64,000 nucleotides of DNA. It comes from Phocaeicola plebeius (GTDB lineage Bacteria > Bacteroidota > Bacteroidia > Bacteroidales > Bacteroidaceae). The stretch's first letter is position 1. The number at the start of each line of letters is the position of its first letter. The notes beneath the pieces were generated by a model. That model made no database searches. It was given only the letters and a program-made list of their open reading frames with translations, and was not told the origin of the DNA. This document shows, one piece after another, positions 1-9,247 of the stretch. The stretch is from contig NZ_QSQT01000007.1 in assembly GCF_003437535.1 (NCBI RefSeq), forward strand, positions 1 through 64,000. The letters run 5' to 3'. The translations under genes were made by a program, and so were the position numbers.

Positions 1-231
1 GTTATGCTATTGAGAAAATGTGCAAGGAAAAGAAAAGTTTAAATCACTTCATTTAAAATGGTTTCTGAATTGAAATTTACTAAGAAACAAATAAAAGAAT
101 TTTTAGGGGGATTGATGTCCCTAAATTGTACAAATGGTGTATGTATATTGTATATTTTGTTTTTATGGACTTGTATATTTCAGGATTTTTATCGAATATT
201 GCAAGTAATAGCTTCTACGAATCTAAGGGAA

Positions 232-3200
232 ATGAAGAAAATACTTTTAAATTGTCTTTTATTGGTGGCGTTAGTCGGACTATTTCCTCGTCTGGCGGCT
301 CAAAATATAACTTTCAAGCATCTTTCTACTGATAACGGCTTGTCGCAAATATCAGTAAATGATATTTATGTAGATGAAAATAACCTGATATGGATTGGTA
401 CGCGTGAAGGATTGAATTGTTATGATGGAAATGACATTGCAATCTACCGGCTGGAAAAGGACAATCCGTATAGTTTGTTCTCAAATCATTTGCTACGCAT
501 TACGGGCGATGGGGAAGGACATCTTTATTTATTGTGTATGGAAGGGGTGGCCAGTTTTGATATGGATACCCGCAGATTTGCTACACTACTCAGTGGAAAA
601 GTGGATGCCATTACCTATCATGAAGGGCTTTACATAGCGTGTGGAAATGAGGTCTTTCGTTACAACAAAGAGAGTGGTAATTTTGACAGCTTTTTTCGGC
701 TTCCTTCTGATAACGGAAACATTTCTTCCTTATTCTTCGATTCGTCAAAACGTCTGTGGATTGGGACAGAGCACGATGGCCTTTATCGTTGGGCGGAAGG
801 CGTGCAGCCTGTACATCTTGTAAACGGACAGCATGTGTCGTCTATATTTGAAGATTCTTCTCATAATATCTGGATTGGTACCTGGAGCGGAGGTATTTTC
901 CTTTTTGACAATAAAGGGACAGTGCGTAACATACGTGCGTTGCTATCAGGTAAATCGTCCCTTTCTTCTGATTTTGTACGCTGTTTCGAAGAAGATAACA
1001 AGGGTTGTCTTTGGATAGGGACTGAAACCGGACTGGATTGCCTGGATACCCGTACAGGCCGTGTGGAACACTACAGCGAAGGGGTTGATTCGTATGGACT
1101 GACCCATTCTTCTGTATGGTGTCTCCAGAAGGATGGTCAGGGGACAATTTGGGCTGGAACTTATTTTGGTGGGGTGAACTATTTTAATCCGGAATATGCC
1201 ATATATCGTTTCTTCCAGAAGGAAGACAATCCTTCTGAAGGACTGAGCAGTCCGATTGTAGGAAATATGCTTGAAGATAAGAGAGGGCATATTTGGATTT
1301 GTACAGAGGGAGGAGGATTGAATCGGTTTGATCCGGAAAAAGGTACTTTCCAGTGGTTTGTTCATCGTCCGGCTGCCAATAGCATTTCGCATAATAATGT
1401 GAAATCCATCTGGTATGATGAGGCGGAAGACTGTATATGGTTGGGACTGCACTTGGGAGGTATCAATAAATTGGATATAAAGACCGGACGATTTACAGTG
1501 TATCGAAAGAGAGAAGGAGATAAGGAAACCATTCCATCGGATATTGTACGCGATATTGTACCTTATAAAGATAGTCTGGTGGTAGCTACACAGGCTGGTG
1601 TCTGCTTGTTTTCCCGGACTACCGGAAAATGTCGCCAGCTGTTCCTGAACCATAAGGAGGGAAAACTGATTCGCATGGTAGCTGATCTGGAGTTTGATCG
1701 GAATGGAGTTCTGTGGATGGCTGTAACCGGTGAAGGTGTTTTCTCGTATAATTTGAAGACGGATGAATTGCTTCACTATGTATATCGTAACGGAGAGTCA
1801 GGTATCAGCAATAACAATGTGAACAGTATTTTCTGTGACAACGAGAATAAAATCTGGTTTGCCACTTCAGGTAGTGGATTGGATTGTCTGGACCAGAAGA
1901 CGAATACCTTCCGTAACTATGATATGGCAAGTAACGGCCTTCCTGGCGACTGTGTATATAAAGTTTGTGAAGGAGAGCGTGGGGAGCTGCTGATGATAAC
2001 CAATCAGGGATTCTCTTGCTTTGATTACCATAAAGGAGTTATACGCAACTATTTGTCGGAGAATGGTTTCCCGATGTATTCTTTAAATGAGAATGCCTTA
2101 TTCATGTCAAAGAAGAAAGAGGTGTTCTTAGGTGGTACTTCCGGAATGGTGATGTTTGCTCTTGATAGTTTAAATTATCGTTCGAAGCCTTATTCTATTA
2201 TGTGGAGCCGTCTGGTAGTAAATGGCAAGGAAATAAAAGTCAATGATGCTTCTGGTATTTTAAAGCGTGCTTTGAACCATACGTCACAAATTACTTTGCG
2301 TGCCGACCAGAATATGTTCAGCATTTATTTTGCTACCAATAACTATATCCCGGAGAATAAGGAACCAATGGAATATCTGTTGGAAGGTTTCTCCAAGGAA
2401 TGGACCATGGTGAGAGATCGTCCTGTTATTACCTATACGAACTTAAATCCGGGAACGTATACATTGTGGGTACGTTCGTCCAATCCGAAGAGTTTAAGCA
2501 GTCCCATCAGCATGGAAATTGTGGTGAAATCTCCATTTTATGCTTCAAACTGGGCTTTTCTGCTTTATGCCCTGATAGTAGGAGGAATCGTGTATTATTT
2601 GATGCGGATGTATCAGAGCCGTGTAAAACTGCAGGCGTCACTGACCTATGAACAGCGCCATTTGCAAGATATAGAGCGCCTGAATCAGAATAAGTTGCGT
2701 TTCTTTACCAGTATTTCGCATGAGTTTCGTACTCCGCTTACCCTTATCATCGGGCAGTTGGAAAAACTGATGCAGACCTCTCAGCTTTCTCCTTCTGTTT
2801 ATTCAAATGTATTGTTGGCTTATAAGAGCGGAGTGCAGTTAAAGGAACTGATAGGTGAGTTGCTGGACTTCCGGAAACAGGAACAGGGAAAGATGAAATT
2901 GAAGGTGTGTCGAATGAACCTGGTCAATTTCCTGAATGAGACTTATTTGCTTTTCCAGCCTTATGCCGAAAGCAAGCAGATACATTTGGAGTTTCACAAG
3001 TCGCAGGATGAAATAGAATTGTGGTTTGACTGGAAACAGATGCGTAAGGTGATAAATAACCTGTTGTCGAATGCCGTGAAGCATGTACCTTCCCAAGGTA
3101 AAATTGTCATGGAGGTTGGCAAGACCGATGAAGAAGCATGGTTCTCAGTGGAAGATAATGGCAGTGGCATTCAGCCGGCGGACATTGATAAGATTTTCGA

Positions 3201-4272
3201 CCGTTTTTATCAAAGTTCAGTGGATACAGAGATTAATGCAGGAACGGGGATTGGACTGGCTTTGACAAAAGGTATCGTGGAACTTCACCATGGAAAGATT
3301 TCTGTGGAAAGCGCCCAAGGCAAGGGGGCTAAGTTTATTGTTCGTATACCATTGGGCAAGGAGCTTTATACAGCGGATGAAATTATTGAAGAAGGTGAAA
3401 ATGCTGTGGTTAGCCAGTTGACGCTTGATGCCCAGAAAAAAGAATTAGATACGGAGTTATCTGAGAAAATCCTTGAGACAGAAGAAACTTTTGTAGGAGA
3501 AAAAGAAGGCTTCCGTCCTCATATCTTGATTGTAGAAGATAACGATTCTATTCGTCGTATGCTGGCTGAGTTGTTCGAGGGTATGTATGAGGTGACGACT
3601 GCAGTCGACGGGCAGGATGCGCTGGAAAAGGTAGAGGAGGCTTCTCCGCATATTATATTGAGTGACGTGCTGATGCCGCGCATGTCGGGTATTGAATTGG
3701 TGAAGCAATTGAAAGGGAACCTGGACACTTGTCACATTCCGGTGGTGTTGCTGACGGCCCGTACTGAAATAGAACAGAATCTGGAAGGATTGAAAATCGG
3801 AGCAGATGATTACATCACGAAACCTTTTGATTCTCGTTTGCTGGTATTCCGTTGTAACAATCTGGTGAATAACCGCCGTAAGTTGCAGGAGTATTTCACC
3901 AAGCAGCCTACTGTGGAGACTCCGGTGTTGGCTACGAATCCGCTGGATAAGGAATTCCTTGATGAGGTGATTGCTGTATTTGAACAACATTTGGATGATT
4001 CTGACTTTACCATTGATATGCTGGCCCAGCAAATGCTGGTTTCGCGTACGAGAATGTATGCAAAGATTAAGGCGATTACTGGCCAGACGCCTAATGACTT
4101 CTTTATTACCTTACGATTGAAAAAAGCGGCCTTCCTTTTGCGGAACAATCCGGAGCTGAATGTAACCCAGATTTCCGATCAGACAGGATTCAGTTCACCC
4201 CGCTATTTCAGTAAGCTTTTCAAGAAGGCATATCAACTGACACCGATGGCTTACCGGCAGGGAGAAGAATGA
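232..4272 (+). CDS. hybrid two-component system regulator (HTCS)
   Basis: This one-protein sensor and transcription factor is the kind Bacteroides uses to switch on glycan-use genes. The start at 232 gives a signal peptide ending LAAQ (residues 1-24). The open frame continues upstream to 58 but adds no signal-like sequence. Seen in order: periplasmic beta-propeller repeats of the LWIGT type, a Y_Y_Y segment, a membrane helix near 770-795, a kinase with SISHEFRTPL (His830), an ATPase domain with NLLSNAVKH, a receiver with Asp1145 in LSDVLMPR, and an AraC-type DNA-binding end. All key residues are present. The sulfatase gene starts 30 bp downstream, so a sulfated glycan is a plausible inducer. 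That ligand is inferred. The usual susCD pair is not seen beside it. Confidence 0.95.
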   Translation: MKKILLNCLLLVALVGLFPRLAAQNITFKHLSTDNGLSQISVNDIYVDENNLIWIGTREGLNCYDGNDIAIYRLEKDNPYSLFSNHLLRITGDGEGHLYLLCMEGVASFDMDTRRFATLLSGKVDAITYHEGLYIACGNEVFRYNKESGNFDSFFRLPSDNGNISSLFFDSSKRLWIGTEHDGLYRWAEGVQPVHLVNGQHVSSIFEDSSHNIWIGTWSGGIFLFDNKGTVRNIRALLSGKSSLSSDFVRCFEEDNKGCLWIGTETGLDCLDTRTGRVEHYSEGVDSYGLTHSSVWCLQKDGQGTIWAGTYFGGVNYFNPEYAIYRFFQKEDNPSEGLSSPIVGNMLEDKRGHIWICTEGGGLNRFDPEKGTFQWFVHRPAANSISHNNVKSIWYDEAEDCIWLGLHLGGINKLDIKTGRFTVYRKREGDKETIPSDIVRDIVPYKDSLVVATQAGVCLFSRTTGKCRQLFLNHKEGKLIRMVADLEFDRNGVLWMAVTGEGVFSYNLKTDELLHYVYRNGESGISNNNVNSIFCDNENKIWFATSGSGLDCLDQKTNTFRNYDMASNGLPGDCVYKVCEGERGELLMITNQGFSCFDYHKGVIRNYLSENGFPMYSLNENALFMSKKKEVFLGGTSGMVMFALDSLNYRSKPYSIMWSRLVVNGKEIKVNDASGILKRALNHTSQITLRADQNMFSIYFATNNYIPENKEPMEYLLEGFSKEWTMVRDRPVITYTNLNPGTYTLWVRSSNPKSLSSPISMEIVVKSPFYASNWAFLLYALIVGGIVYYLMRMYQSRVKLQASLTYEQRHLQDIERLNQNKLRFFTSISHEFRTPLTLIIGQLEKLMQTSQLSPSVYSNVLLAYKSGVQLKELIGELLDFRKQEQGKMKLKVCRMNLVNFLNETYLLFQPYAESKQIHLEFHKSQDEIELWFDWKQMRKVINNLLSNAVKHVPSQGKIVMEVGKTDEEAWFSVEDNGSGIQPADIDKIFDRFYQSSVDTEINAGTGIGLALTKGIVELHHGKISVESAQGKGAKFIVRIPLGKELYTADEIIEEGENAVVSQLTLDAQKKELDTELSEKILETEETFVGEKEGFRPHILIVEDNDSIRRMLAELFEGMYEVTTAVDGQDALEKVEEASPHIILSDVLMPRMSGIELVKQLKGNLDTCHIPVVLLTARTEIEQNLEGLKIGADDYITKPFDSRLLVFRCNNLVNNRRKLQEYFTKQPTVETPVLATNPLDKEFLDEVIAVFEQHLDDSDFTIDMLAQQMLVSRTRMYAKIKAITGQTPNDFFITLRLKKAAFLLRNNPELNVTQISDQTGFSSPRYFSKLFKKAYQLTPMAYRQGEE

Positions 4273-4302
4273 CGTGTATTTTACTAACCTAAATATAGAA
4301 AG

Positions 4303-5844
4303 ATGAAACAAGACCTTTTAGTTTGTATTTCTGCCCTTTCCGGATTGGCAGGATTGACCGGATGTGGTCAGGCGCAGAAGCAGGAAGCTCCTAACCTGAA
4401 GCGTCCGAATGTGATTTTTATTTATTCGGACGACTTAGGCATCGGTGATTTGAGTTGTTACGGGGCTACGAAGATTTCTACGCCGAACATTGATAAACTG
4501 GCGGCTCAGGGAGTACAGTTTACCAATGCCTATGCCACTTCGGCTACGAGTACTCCGTCGCGTTACGGTATGCTGACCGGATGTTATCCGTGGAGAAAGG
4601 AAAATACAGGTATCGCTCCGGGTAATTCTGAGCTGATTATTGATACCACATGTGTTACACTGGCTGATGTGTTCCATGAAGCGGGCTATCATACCGGTGC
4701 GGTCGGAAAATGGCATTTGGGACTGGGACCTGTTGGAGGAACTAATTTTAACGGGCTCATCAAGCCGAATACCCAGAGTATCGGATTTGATTATGAATTT
4801 ATCATTCCGGCTACGGTAGACCGTGTGCCTTGTGTGTTTGTGGAAAACGGAAGAGTAGCTGGACTGGATCCTTCCGATCCGATTACTGTCAGCTATGACC
4901 ATAAGGTAGGCGACTGGCCTACGGGTGAAGAGAATCCGGAACTGGTGAAACTGAAACCGAGTCAGGGACATAACAATACCATTATCAACGGCATTCCTCG
5001 TATCGGATGGATGACGGGAGGTAAGTCTGCTTTGTGGAATGACGAGGAAATTGCCGATGTCATCACTGAAAAAGCGAAGAACTTTATCTGTTCGTCTACT
5101 GATAAACCGTTCTTCTTGTACATGGGTACACAGGATGTACACGTGCCGCGTATTCCTCATCCGCGTTTTGCCGGAAAGAGTGGTCTCGGTACCCGTGGTG
5201 ACGTAATCCTTCAGTTGGATTGGACCATTGGTGAGATTATGAATACACTGGATAGTCTGGGCATTGCCGATAACACCTTGTTTATTTTCACCAGCGACAA
5301 CGGTCCGGTGATTGATGACGGTTATCAGGACCAGGCTCGCGAAATGTTGAACGGACATACGCCGATGGGTATTTACCGTGGAGGAAAATACAGTTTGTAT
5401 GAGGCAGGAACTCGTGTACCGTTTATTGTACGCTGGCCGGCAGCTATTCAGCAGCCTTGCAAGCAACAGGGATTGTTCTCTCAGATTGACGTATTTGCGT
5501 CGCTGGCAGAAATCATGGAAATGCCGTTGGCTAAAGGAGTGGCCCCCGACAGTCATGCACGTTCGCAGGCTTTGATTGGAAAGGATCAGTCTGACCGTGA
5601 ATATGTGGTAGAACAGAATCTGAACAATACGCTGGCCATTATTCAGGGTGAATGGAAATATCTTCAGCCCAGTGATAAGCCTGCATTGGAATTCTGGACC
5701 AAGACTGAACTGGGTAACGCGCCTGAACCTCAGTTGTATAATCTTCGTAAAGATCCTACGGAAAAAGAAAATGTAGCATCGCAGAATCCGGAAAAAGTGA
5801 AAGAACTTGCTACTTTGCTGGATAAAGTAATTGCTTCAAAATAA
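4303..5844 (+). CDS. lipoprotein sulfatase, serine-type
   Basis: This is a type I (S1 family) sulfatase that removes sulfate esters, probably from a host or dietary glycan. Residues 1-21 form a lipoprotein signal with lipobox LTGC (Cys21), so it should sit in an outer or periplasm-facing membrane. The metal-binding YSDD is at 41-44. The sulfatase signature reads STPSR at 83-87, so the residue converted to formylglycine is Ser83. Serine-type enzymes need an anaerobic maturase (anSME), which is not in this window. GKWHLG and FTSDNGP are further family motifs. The 513 aa length is normal. It follows the HTCS gene and probably belongs to its regulon. The S1 subfamily and substrate cannot be told from the sequence alone. 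Confidence 0.93.
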   Translation: MKQDLLVCISALSGLAGLTGCGQAQKQEAPNLKRPNVIFIYSDDLGIGDLSCYGATKISTPNIDKLAAQGVQFTNAYATSATSTPSRYGMLTGCYPWRKENTGIAPGNSELIIDTTCVTLADVFHEAGYHTGAVGKWHLGLGPVGGTNFNGLIKPNTQSIGFDYEFIIPATVDRVPCVFVENGRVAGLDPSDPITVSYDHKVGDWPTGEENPELVKLKPSQGHNNTIINGIPRIGWMTGGKSALWNDEEIADVITEKAKNFICSSTDKPFFLYMGTQDVHVPRIPHPRFAGKSGLGTRGDVILQLDWTIGEIMNTLDSLGIADNTLFIFTSDNGPVIDDGYQDQAREMLNGHTPMGIYRGGKYSLYEAGTRVPFIVRWPAAIQQPCKQQGLFSQIDVFASLAEIMEMPLAKGVAPDSHARSQALIGKDQSDREYVVEQNLNNTLAIIQGEWKYLQPSDKPALEFWTKTELGNAPEPQLYNLRKDPTEKENVASQNPEKVKELATLLDKVIASK

Positions 5845-5865
5845 GAAGTTTAAGATGCCCTGAAA

Positions 5866-5969
5866 AAACGTCCTTGCGTTTGAAGAAAAACGCAAGGACG
5901 TTTTCTTTCAAACGCAAGTGCGTTTTGACTAAAACGCTTTGACGTTTTGTCTTAAACGTAAAGGCGTTT
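5866..5969. repeat. array of five 22-bp palindromic units (array A)
   Basis: Five copies of AAACG-N6-CGTTT start at 5866, 5888, 5910, 5932 and 5954, exactly 22 bp apart, separated by 6-bp spacers. The N6 cores are tccttg, caagga, caagtg, ctttga and taaagg. Units 1 and 2 also pair with each other as a 17-bp perfect stem (5865-5881 with 5888-5904). The array fills the gap between the convergent sulfatase and SUI1-type genes, so it could end transcription from both sides. The same motif and period recur at 62304-62407. Confidence 0.9.
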
Positions 5970-5977
5970 TTATGTGC

Positions 5978-6316
5978 CTATTTTGTCTGGCTGAATCCCT
6001 CTGCTTTCAGCAGGTCGATTATGCGTTGTTTGAACTCTCCCTGAATGAGAATTTCACCGTCTTTCACGGCACCTCCCACACCACATTTGGTTTTAAGCAG
6101 TCTTCCCAGTTCTTTTAAATCATCTTCCGGACCAATAAATCCGGAAATGACGGTAACGGTTTTTCCGCCTCGTCCTTTTTTCTCGATACTGACCCTCAGT
6201 TTTTGTTGCTTCGGGTCGACAGTTGCCGGCTCTTCCTCTTCGTCAAGCTGATAGTTGAAGTCTGGGTTAGTGGAATATACAATGTTCAGACGGTCTTTCC
6301 AGTCGTTCTTTTTCAT
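5978..6316 (-). CDS. SUI1/eIF1-family translation initiation factor
   Basis: This small protein of the bacterial YciH/SUI1 family resembles eukaryotic eIF1. The family is thought to act on start-codon selection on the 30S subunit, but its bacterial role is poorly defined. The SUI1 fold covers roughly residues 40-112, with KGRGGKTVTVISG and the typical KTKCGVGGAVKDGEILIQG segment. The N-terminal 38 residues are acidic and probably flexible. At 112 aa it has normal length. It is divergent from rex and convergent with the sulfatase gene, with palindromic array A directly beyond its stop. Confidence 0.92.
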   Translation of the reverse strand: MKKNDWKDRLNIVYSTNPDFNYQLDEEEEPATVDPKQQKLRVSIEKKGRGGKTVTVISGFIGPEDDLKELGRLLKTKCGVGGAVKDGEILIQGEFKQRIIDLLKAEGFSQTK

Positions 6317-6338
6317 GTGAATTTAATTTAATCTGCTT

Positions 6339-6346
6339 CAAAGGTA
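6339..6346 (-). promoter_or_regulatory. -7 box upstream of SUI1-type gene
   Basis: TACCTTTG on the minus strand fits the Bacteroides -7 consensus TAnnTTTG and lies 23 bp upstream of the start codon. No good -33 TTTG is visible at the usual distance. Confidence 0.45.
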
Positions 6347-6390
6347 TGACATTTTTCAGGAATCGTGTTCAGGGTTTACAAGAAATAGTT

Positions 6391-6398
6391 TAATTTTG
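6391..6398 (+). promoter_or_regulatory. -7 box upstream of rex
   Basis: TAATTTTG fits TAnnTTTG. It would place the transcript start near 6405, just ahead of the candidate rex starts. The -33 element is weak. Confidence 0.45.
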
Positions 6399-6447
6399 CA
6401 TTATTGATTAATTGAACACACTCCGAATGGCGGTACGAAGTCGTAAA

Positions 6448-7080
6448 ATGACGGACAAGATTCCTGAGCCTACTTTACGCAGACTCCCGTGGTATCTTTC
6501 GAATGCTAAGCTGATGAAAGAGAAAGGGGAGAAGTATGTATCTTCTACACAGATTTCCAGACAGATAAATATTGATGCTTCGCAGATAGCCAAAGACTTG
6601 TCGTATGTGGATATTTCCGGACGTACAAGGGTGGGCTATGAAGTGGATTTGCTGATTCAGGTGCTGGAGGATTTTTTAGGTTTCACGAATCTGCATAAGG
6701 CGTATCTGTTTGGTGTGGGAAGTCTGGGAGGCGCATTGCTCAGAGACTCCGGTCTGTCACATTTCGGGCTGCAGATTGTAGGAGCATTCGATATTAACCC
6801 GAATCTGGTGGGTACAACCGTAGAGGGAATTCCTATTTACCATACCGACGAGTTTGAAGAACGGCGGGCAAAGGACGGAGTGAAAATAGGTGTGCTGACC
6901 GTGCCCATTAACATTGCTCAGGATATTACGGACAAGATGGTGGCTGGTGGTATTCAGGCTGTGTGGAACTTTACTCCCTTCCGTATCCGTGTACCGGAAA
7001 CGATTGTCGTACAAAACACGTCACTGTATGCACATCTGGCAGTGATGTTCAACCGTTTGAATGAAATTATAAAGAAATAA
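6448..7080 (+). CDS. rex: redox-sensing transcriptional repressor Rex
   Basis: Rex senses the NADH/NAD+ ratio. It binds operators when NADH is low and releases when NADH rises, so it controls fermentation and respiration genes. The N-terminal winged helix holds IPEPTLRRLPWYL and SSTQISRQINIDASQIAKDLSY. The Rossmann part has FGVGSLGGALL and the conserved ending with ALxxVW-like residues near QAVWNFTP. The start at 6448 (210 aa) places the IPEPT motif at residue 5, as is usual in the family. An ATG at 6427 or a TTG at 6412 would add 7 or 12 residues and cannot be excluded. The FAH-family gene starts 4 bp after its stop. Confidence 0.93.
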   Translation: MTDKIPEPTLRRLPWYLSNAKLMKEKGEKYVSSTQISRQINIDASQIAKDLSYVDISGRTRVGYEVDLLIQVLEDFLGFTNLHKAYLFGVGSLGGALLRDSGLSHFGLQIVGAFDINPNLVGTTVEGIPIYHTDEFEERRAKDGVKIGVLTVPINIAQDITDKMVAGGIQAVWNFTPFRIRVPETIVVQNTSLYAHLAVMFNRLNEIIKK

Positions 7081-7084
7081 CTCC

Positions 7085-7702
7085 ATGAAAATTATTGCTA
7101 TAGGCATGAACTATAGCCTGCATTGCCATGAGTTGCATGCAGGAGAAGCCTTGCCCCAGGAACCGGTTATTTTTATGAAGCCGGATTCTGCCTTGCTGAA
7201 AGACAGCAAGCCTTTTTTTATTCCCGATTTTTGTGAACAGGTGGACTACGAGACGGAAATGGTGGTGCGCATTTGCCGTTTGGGAAAAAATATTTCCGAA
7301 CGTTTTGCTCATCGCTATTACGATGCCGTGACGGTAGGTATCGACTTTACCGCCCGTGACTTACAGCGTAAGTTCCGTGCTGAAGGAAAGCCTTGGGAAC
7401 TGTGCAAGGGTTTTGACAGTTCGGCTGCCATTGGCGACTGGGTGCCAGTGGAAAAGCTGAATGACATACAGAAAGTGAATTTCCATCTGAATATTGACGG
7501 AAAGACGGTGCAGCAGGGCAATACAGCTGATATGCTGTTTTCTGTAGACCAGATTATTGCTTATGTGAGCCGTTTCTGTACGTTGAAAATCGGTGACCTG
7601 TTGTTTACCGGTACACCGGTGGGAGTAGGCCCCGTGCAAATCGGGAACCACCTGGAGGGATTTTTGGAAAATGAAAAACTTCTTGATTTTTACATACGAT
7701 GA
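7085..7702 (+). CDS. fumarylacetoacetate hydrolase family protein
   Basis: This is a compact 205 aa FAH-fold protein without the long N-terminal domain of true fumarylacetoacetase. Close relatives act on acylpyruvates or tautomerise oxaloacetate, and a Mg2+ ion is held by acidic residues. Seen here: the early GMNY motif, VDYETEMVV (metal ligands), a GIDFTARDLQ stretch and LFTGTPVGVGPVQ near the end. Its last 4 bases overlap the ispF start (ATGA), so the two genes are co-translated. It may have a metabolite-repair role, but the exact substrate is not shown by the sequence. Confidence 0.9.
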   Translation: MKIIAIGMNYSLHCHELHAGEALPQEPVIFMKPDSALLKDSKPFFIPDFCEQVDYETEMVVRICRLGKNISERFAHRYYDAVTVGIDFTARDLQRKFRAEGKPWELCKGFDSSAAIGDWVPVEKLNDIQKVNFHLNIDGKTVQQGNTADMLFSVDQIIAYVSRFCTLKIGDLLFTGTPVGVGPVQIGNHLEGFLENEKLLDFYIR

Positions 7703-8178
7703 AGATAAGAGTAGGATTTGGATTCGACGTGCACAAGTTAGTGACAGGGCGTGAACTTTGGCTGGGTGGTATTCGCCTGGAACACGAAATGGGTTTGCTG
7801 GGACACTCGGATGCTGATGTGTTGATTCATGCCATTTGCGATGCTTTGTTGGGAGCTGCCAACATGCGTGACATTGGTTATCATTTCCCGGATAATTCGG
7901 CCGACTTCAAGAACATTGACAGCAAGATTCTGCTGGCAAAGACCGTAAAATTGATTGCCGGAAAAGGGTATCGGGTAGGTAATGTGGATGCCACGGTGTG
8001 CGCCGAACGTCCGAAGTTGAAAAAATTTATTCCGGAGATGCAGGAAGTGCTGGCACGGGTGATGGAGGTGGATGTGGACGACGTGTCCATCAAGGCCACC
8101 ACTACAGAAAAATTAGGATTTACCGGACGTGAGGAAGGTATTTCAGCCTATGCTACGGTATTAATTGAAAAAGATTAA
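7699..8178 (+). CDS. ispF: 2-C-methyl-D-erythritol 2,4-cyclodiphosphate synthase
   Basis: IspF closes CDP-methylerythritol 2-phosphate to the cyclodiphosphate in the MEP isoprenoid pathway. The protein is 159 aa, as usual. Zinc ligands are visible as GFDVH (Asp10, His12) and GHSDADVLIHAICDALLGA. The late TTTEKLGFTGREEGI motif binds the cytidine and diphosphate region. It overlaps the upstream FAH-family gene by 4 bp, and the glycosyltransferase gene follows 13 bp later. Confidence 0.97.
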   Translation: MKIRVGFGFDVHKLVTGRELWLGGIRLEHEMGLLGHSDADVLIHAICDALLGAANMRDIGYHFPDNSADFKNIDSKILLAKTVKLIAGKGYRVGNVDATVCAERPKLKKFIPEMQEVLARVMEVDVDDVSIKATTTEKLGFTGREEGISAYATVLIEKD

Positions 8179-8191
8179 AGGAGGATAAAAG

Positions 8192-9187
8192 ATGAATCCG
8201 AAGTATTCTGTGGTGATTCCGGTGTACAACCGTCCGGATGAAGTGGATGAGTTGTTGCAGAGTCTGTGCGGTCAGACATATCAAAACTTTGAAGTGGTGG
8301 TCGTAGAAGACGGTTCTGCCATTCCTTGCAAGCAGGTGGTCAAGAAGTATACGGAAATGCTGGATGTGCACTATTTTGAGAAACCGAATTCAGGACCCGG
8401 ACAGACGCGCAACTATGCGGCAGAGCGCAGTCGCGGAGAGTATCTGCTGATTCTGGATTCAGACTGTATCCTGCCTGAAACGTACCTGGCTGCGGTGGAA
8501 GCGGAACTCCAGCGGGAACCGGCAGATGCGTTTGGAGGTCCCGACCGGGCACACGATTCTTTTTCGGATGTACAGAAAGCTATTAATTATGCCATGACTT
8601 CTTTCTTTACCACGGGAGGCATCCGGGGCGGCAAGAAAAAAATGGACAAATTCTATCCTCGCAGTTTTAACATGGGAGTCCGTGCCGAGGTGTACAAGGC
8701 ATTGGGTGGATTCTCTGCGATGCGTTTTGGCGAAGACATAGATTTCAGTATCCGTATTTTTAAAGGAGGTTACCGTTGCCGTCTGTTTCCGGAAGCCTGG
8801 GTATGGCATAAGCGTCGTACGGACTTGAAAAAGTTTTTCAAGCAGGTACACAATTCCGGTATCGCTCGCATTGATTTGTATAAGAAATATCCTGAATCAT
8901 TGAAGCTCGTGCATCTGCTTCCGGCTGTATTTACGGTTGGAGTCGTGATGGTATTGCTGGTTGCGTTTATCTGTCCGTGGAGCTTGCTCTTGTTGGCTTT
9001 GTTTGCCGTGGTTATTTTTATCGATGCTTCTATTCGCAATAAAAGTATAAAAATTGGTGCACTATCTGTCATTGCTGCGTTTATACAATTGACGGGCTAC
9101 GGTTCCGGCTTTTTGCGGGCGTGGTGGAAACGTTGTATATGTGGCGGAAAGTCCTTCTCGGCTTTCGAAAAAACATTCTATAAATAA
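8192..9187 (+). CDS. membrane-bound family 2 glycosyltransferase
   Basis: This GT-A inverting glycosyltransferase probably transfers a sugar from a nucleotide sugar to a lipid or surface polysaccharide precursor. Seen: SVVIPVYNRPDEV near the N-terminus, the DSD motif in LILDSDCILP (about residues 86-95), and a later RFGEDIDFSIRI acidic motif. Hydrophobic helices around 240-280 and 290-310 suggest anchoring in the inner membrane with the catalytic part in the cytoplasm. Full length is 331 aa. It lies in the ispF-radC series. Donor and acceptor cannot be told from the sequence. Confidence 0.9.
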   Translation: MNPKYSVVIPVYNRPDEVDELLQSLCGQTYQNFEVVVVEDGSAIPCKQVVKKYTEMLDVHYFEKPNSGPGQTRNYAAERSRGEYLLILDSDCILPETYLAAVEAELQREPADAFGGPDRAHDSFSDVQKAINYAMTSFFTTGGIRGGKKKMDKFYPRSFNMGVRAEVYKALGGFSAMRFGEDIDFSIRIFKGGYRCRLFPEAWVWHKRRTDLKKFFKQVHNSGIARIDLYKKYPESLKLVHLLPAVFTVGVVMVLLVAFICPWSLLLLALFAVVIFIDASIRNKSIKIGALSVIAAFIQLTGYGSGFLRAWWKRCICGGKSFSAFEKTFYK

Positions 9188-9247
9188 GACATTGTCCCCA
9201 ATAAAATGTTCGGTAGCTCGTCGGTGTTTTTATTAAGAAATTGATGC

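Noticed and set aside
58..231. Longer N-terminus of the HTCS gene from an upstream ATG
   Set aside because: The extra 58 residues would bury the signal peptide that begins at 232.
4435..5556. A 373-codon open frame antisense to the sulfatase gene
   Set aside because: The sulfatase frame has signal peptide and active-site motifs. The antisense product is rich in Arg, Ser and Thr as expected for a shadow frame.
5866..5969. CRISPR array
   Set aside because: Units are 16 bp with 6-bp spacers. Spacers are far too short, and no cas genes are present. The same holds for the arrays at 32950 and 62304.
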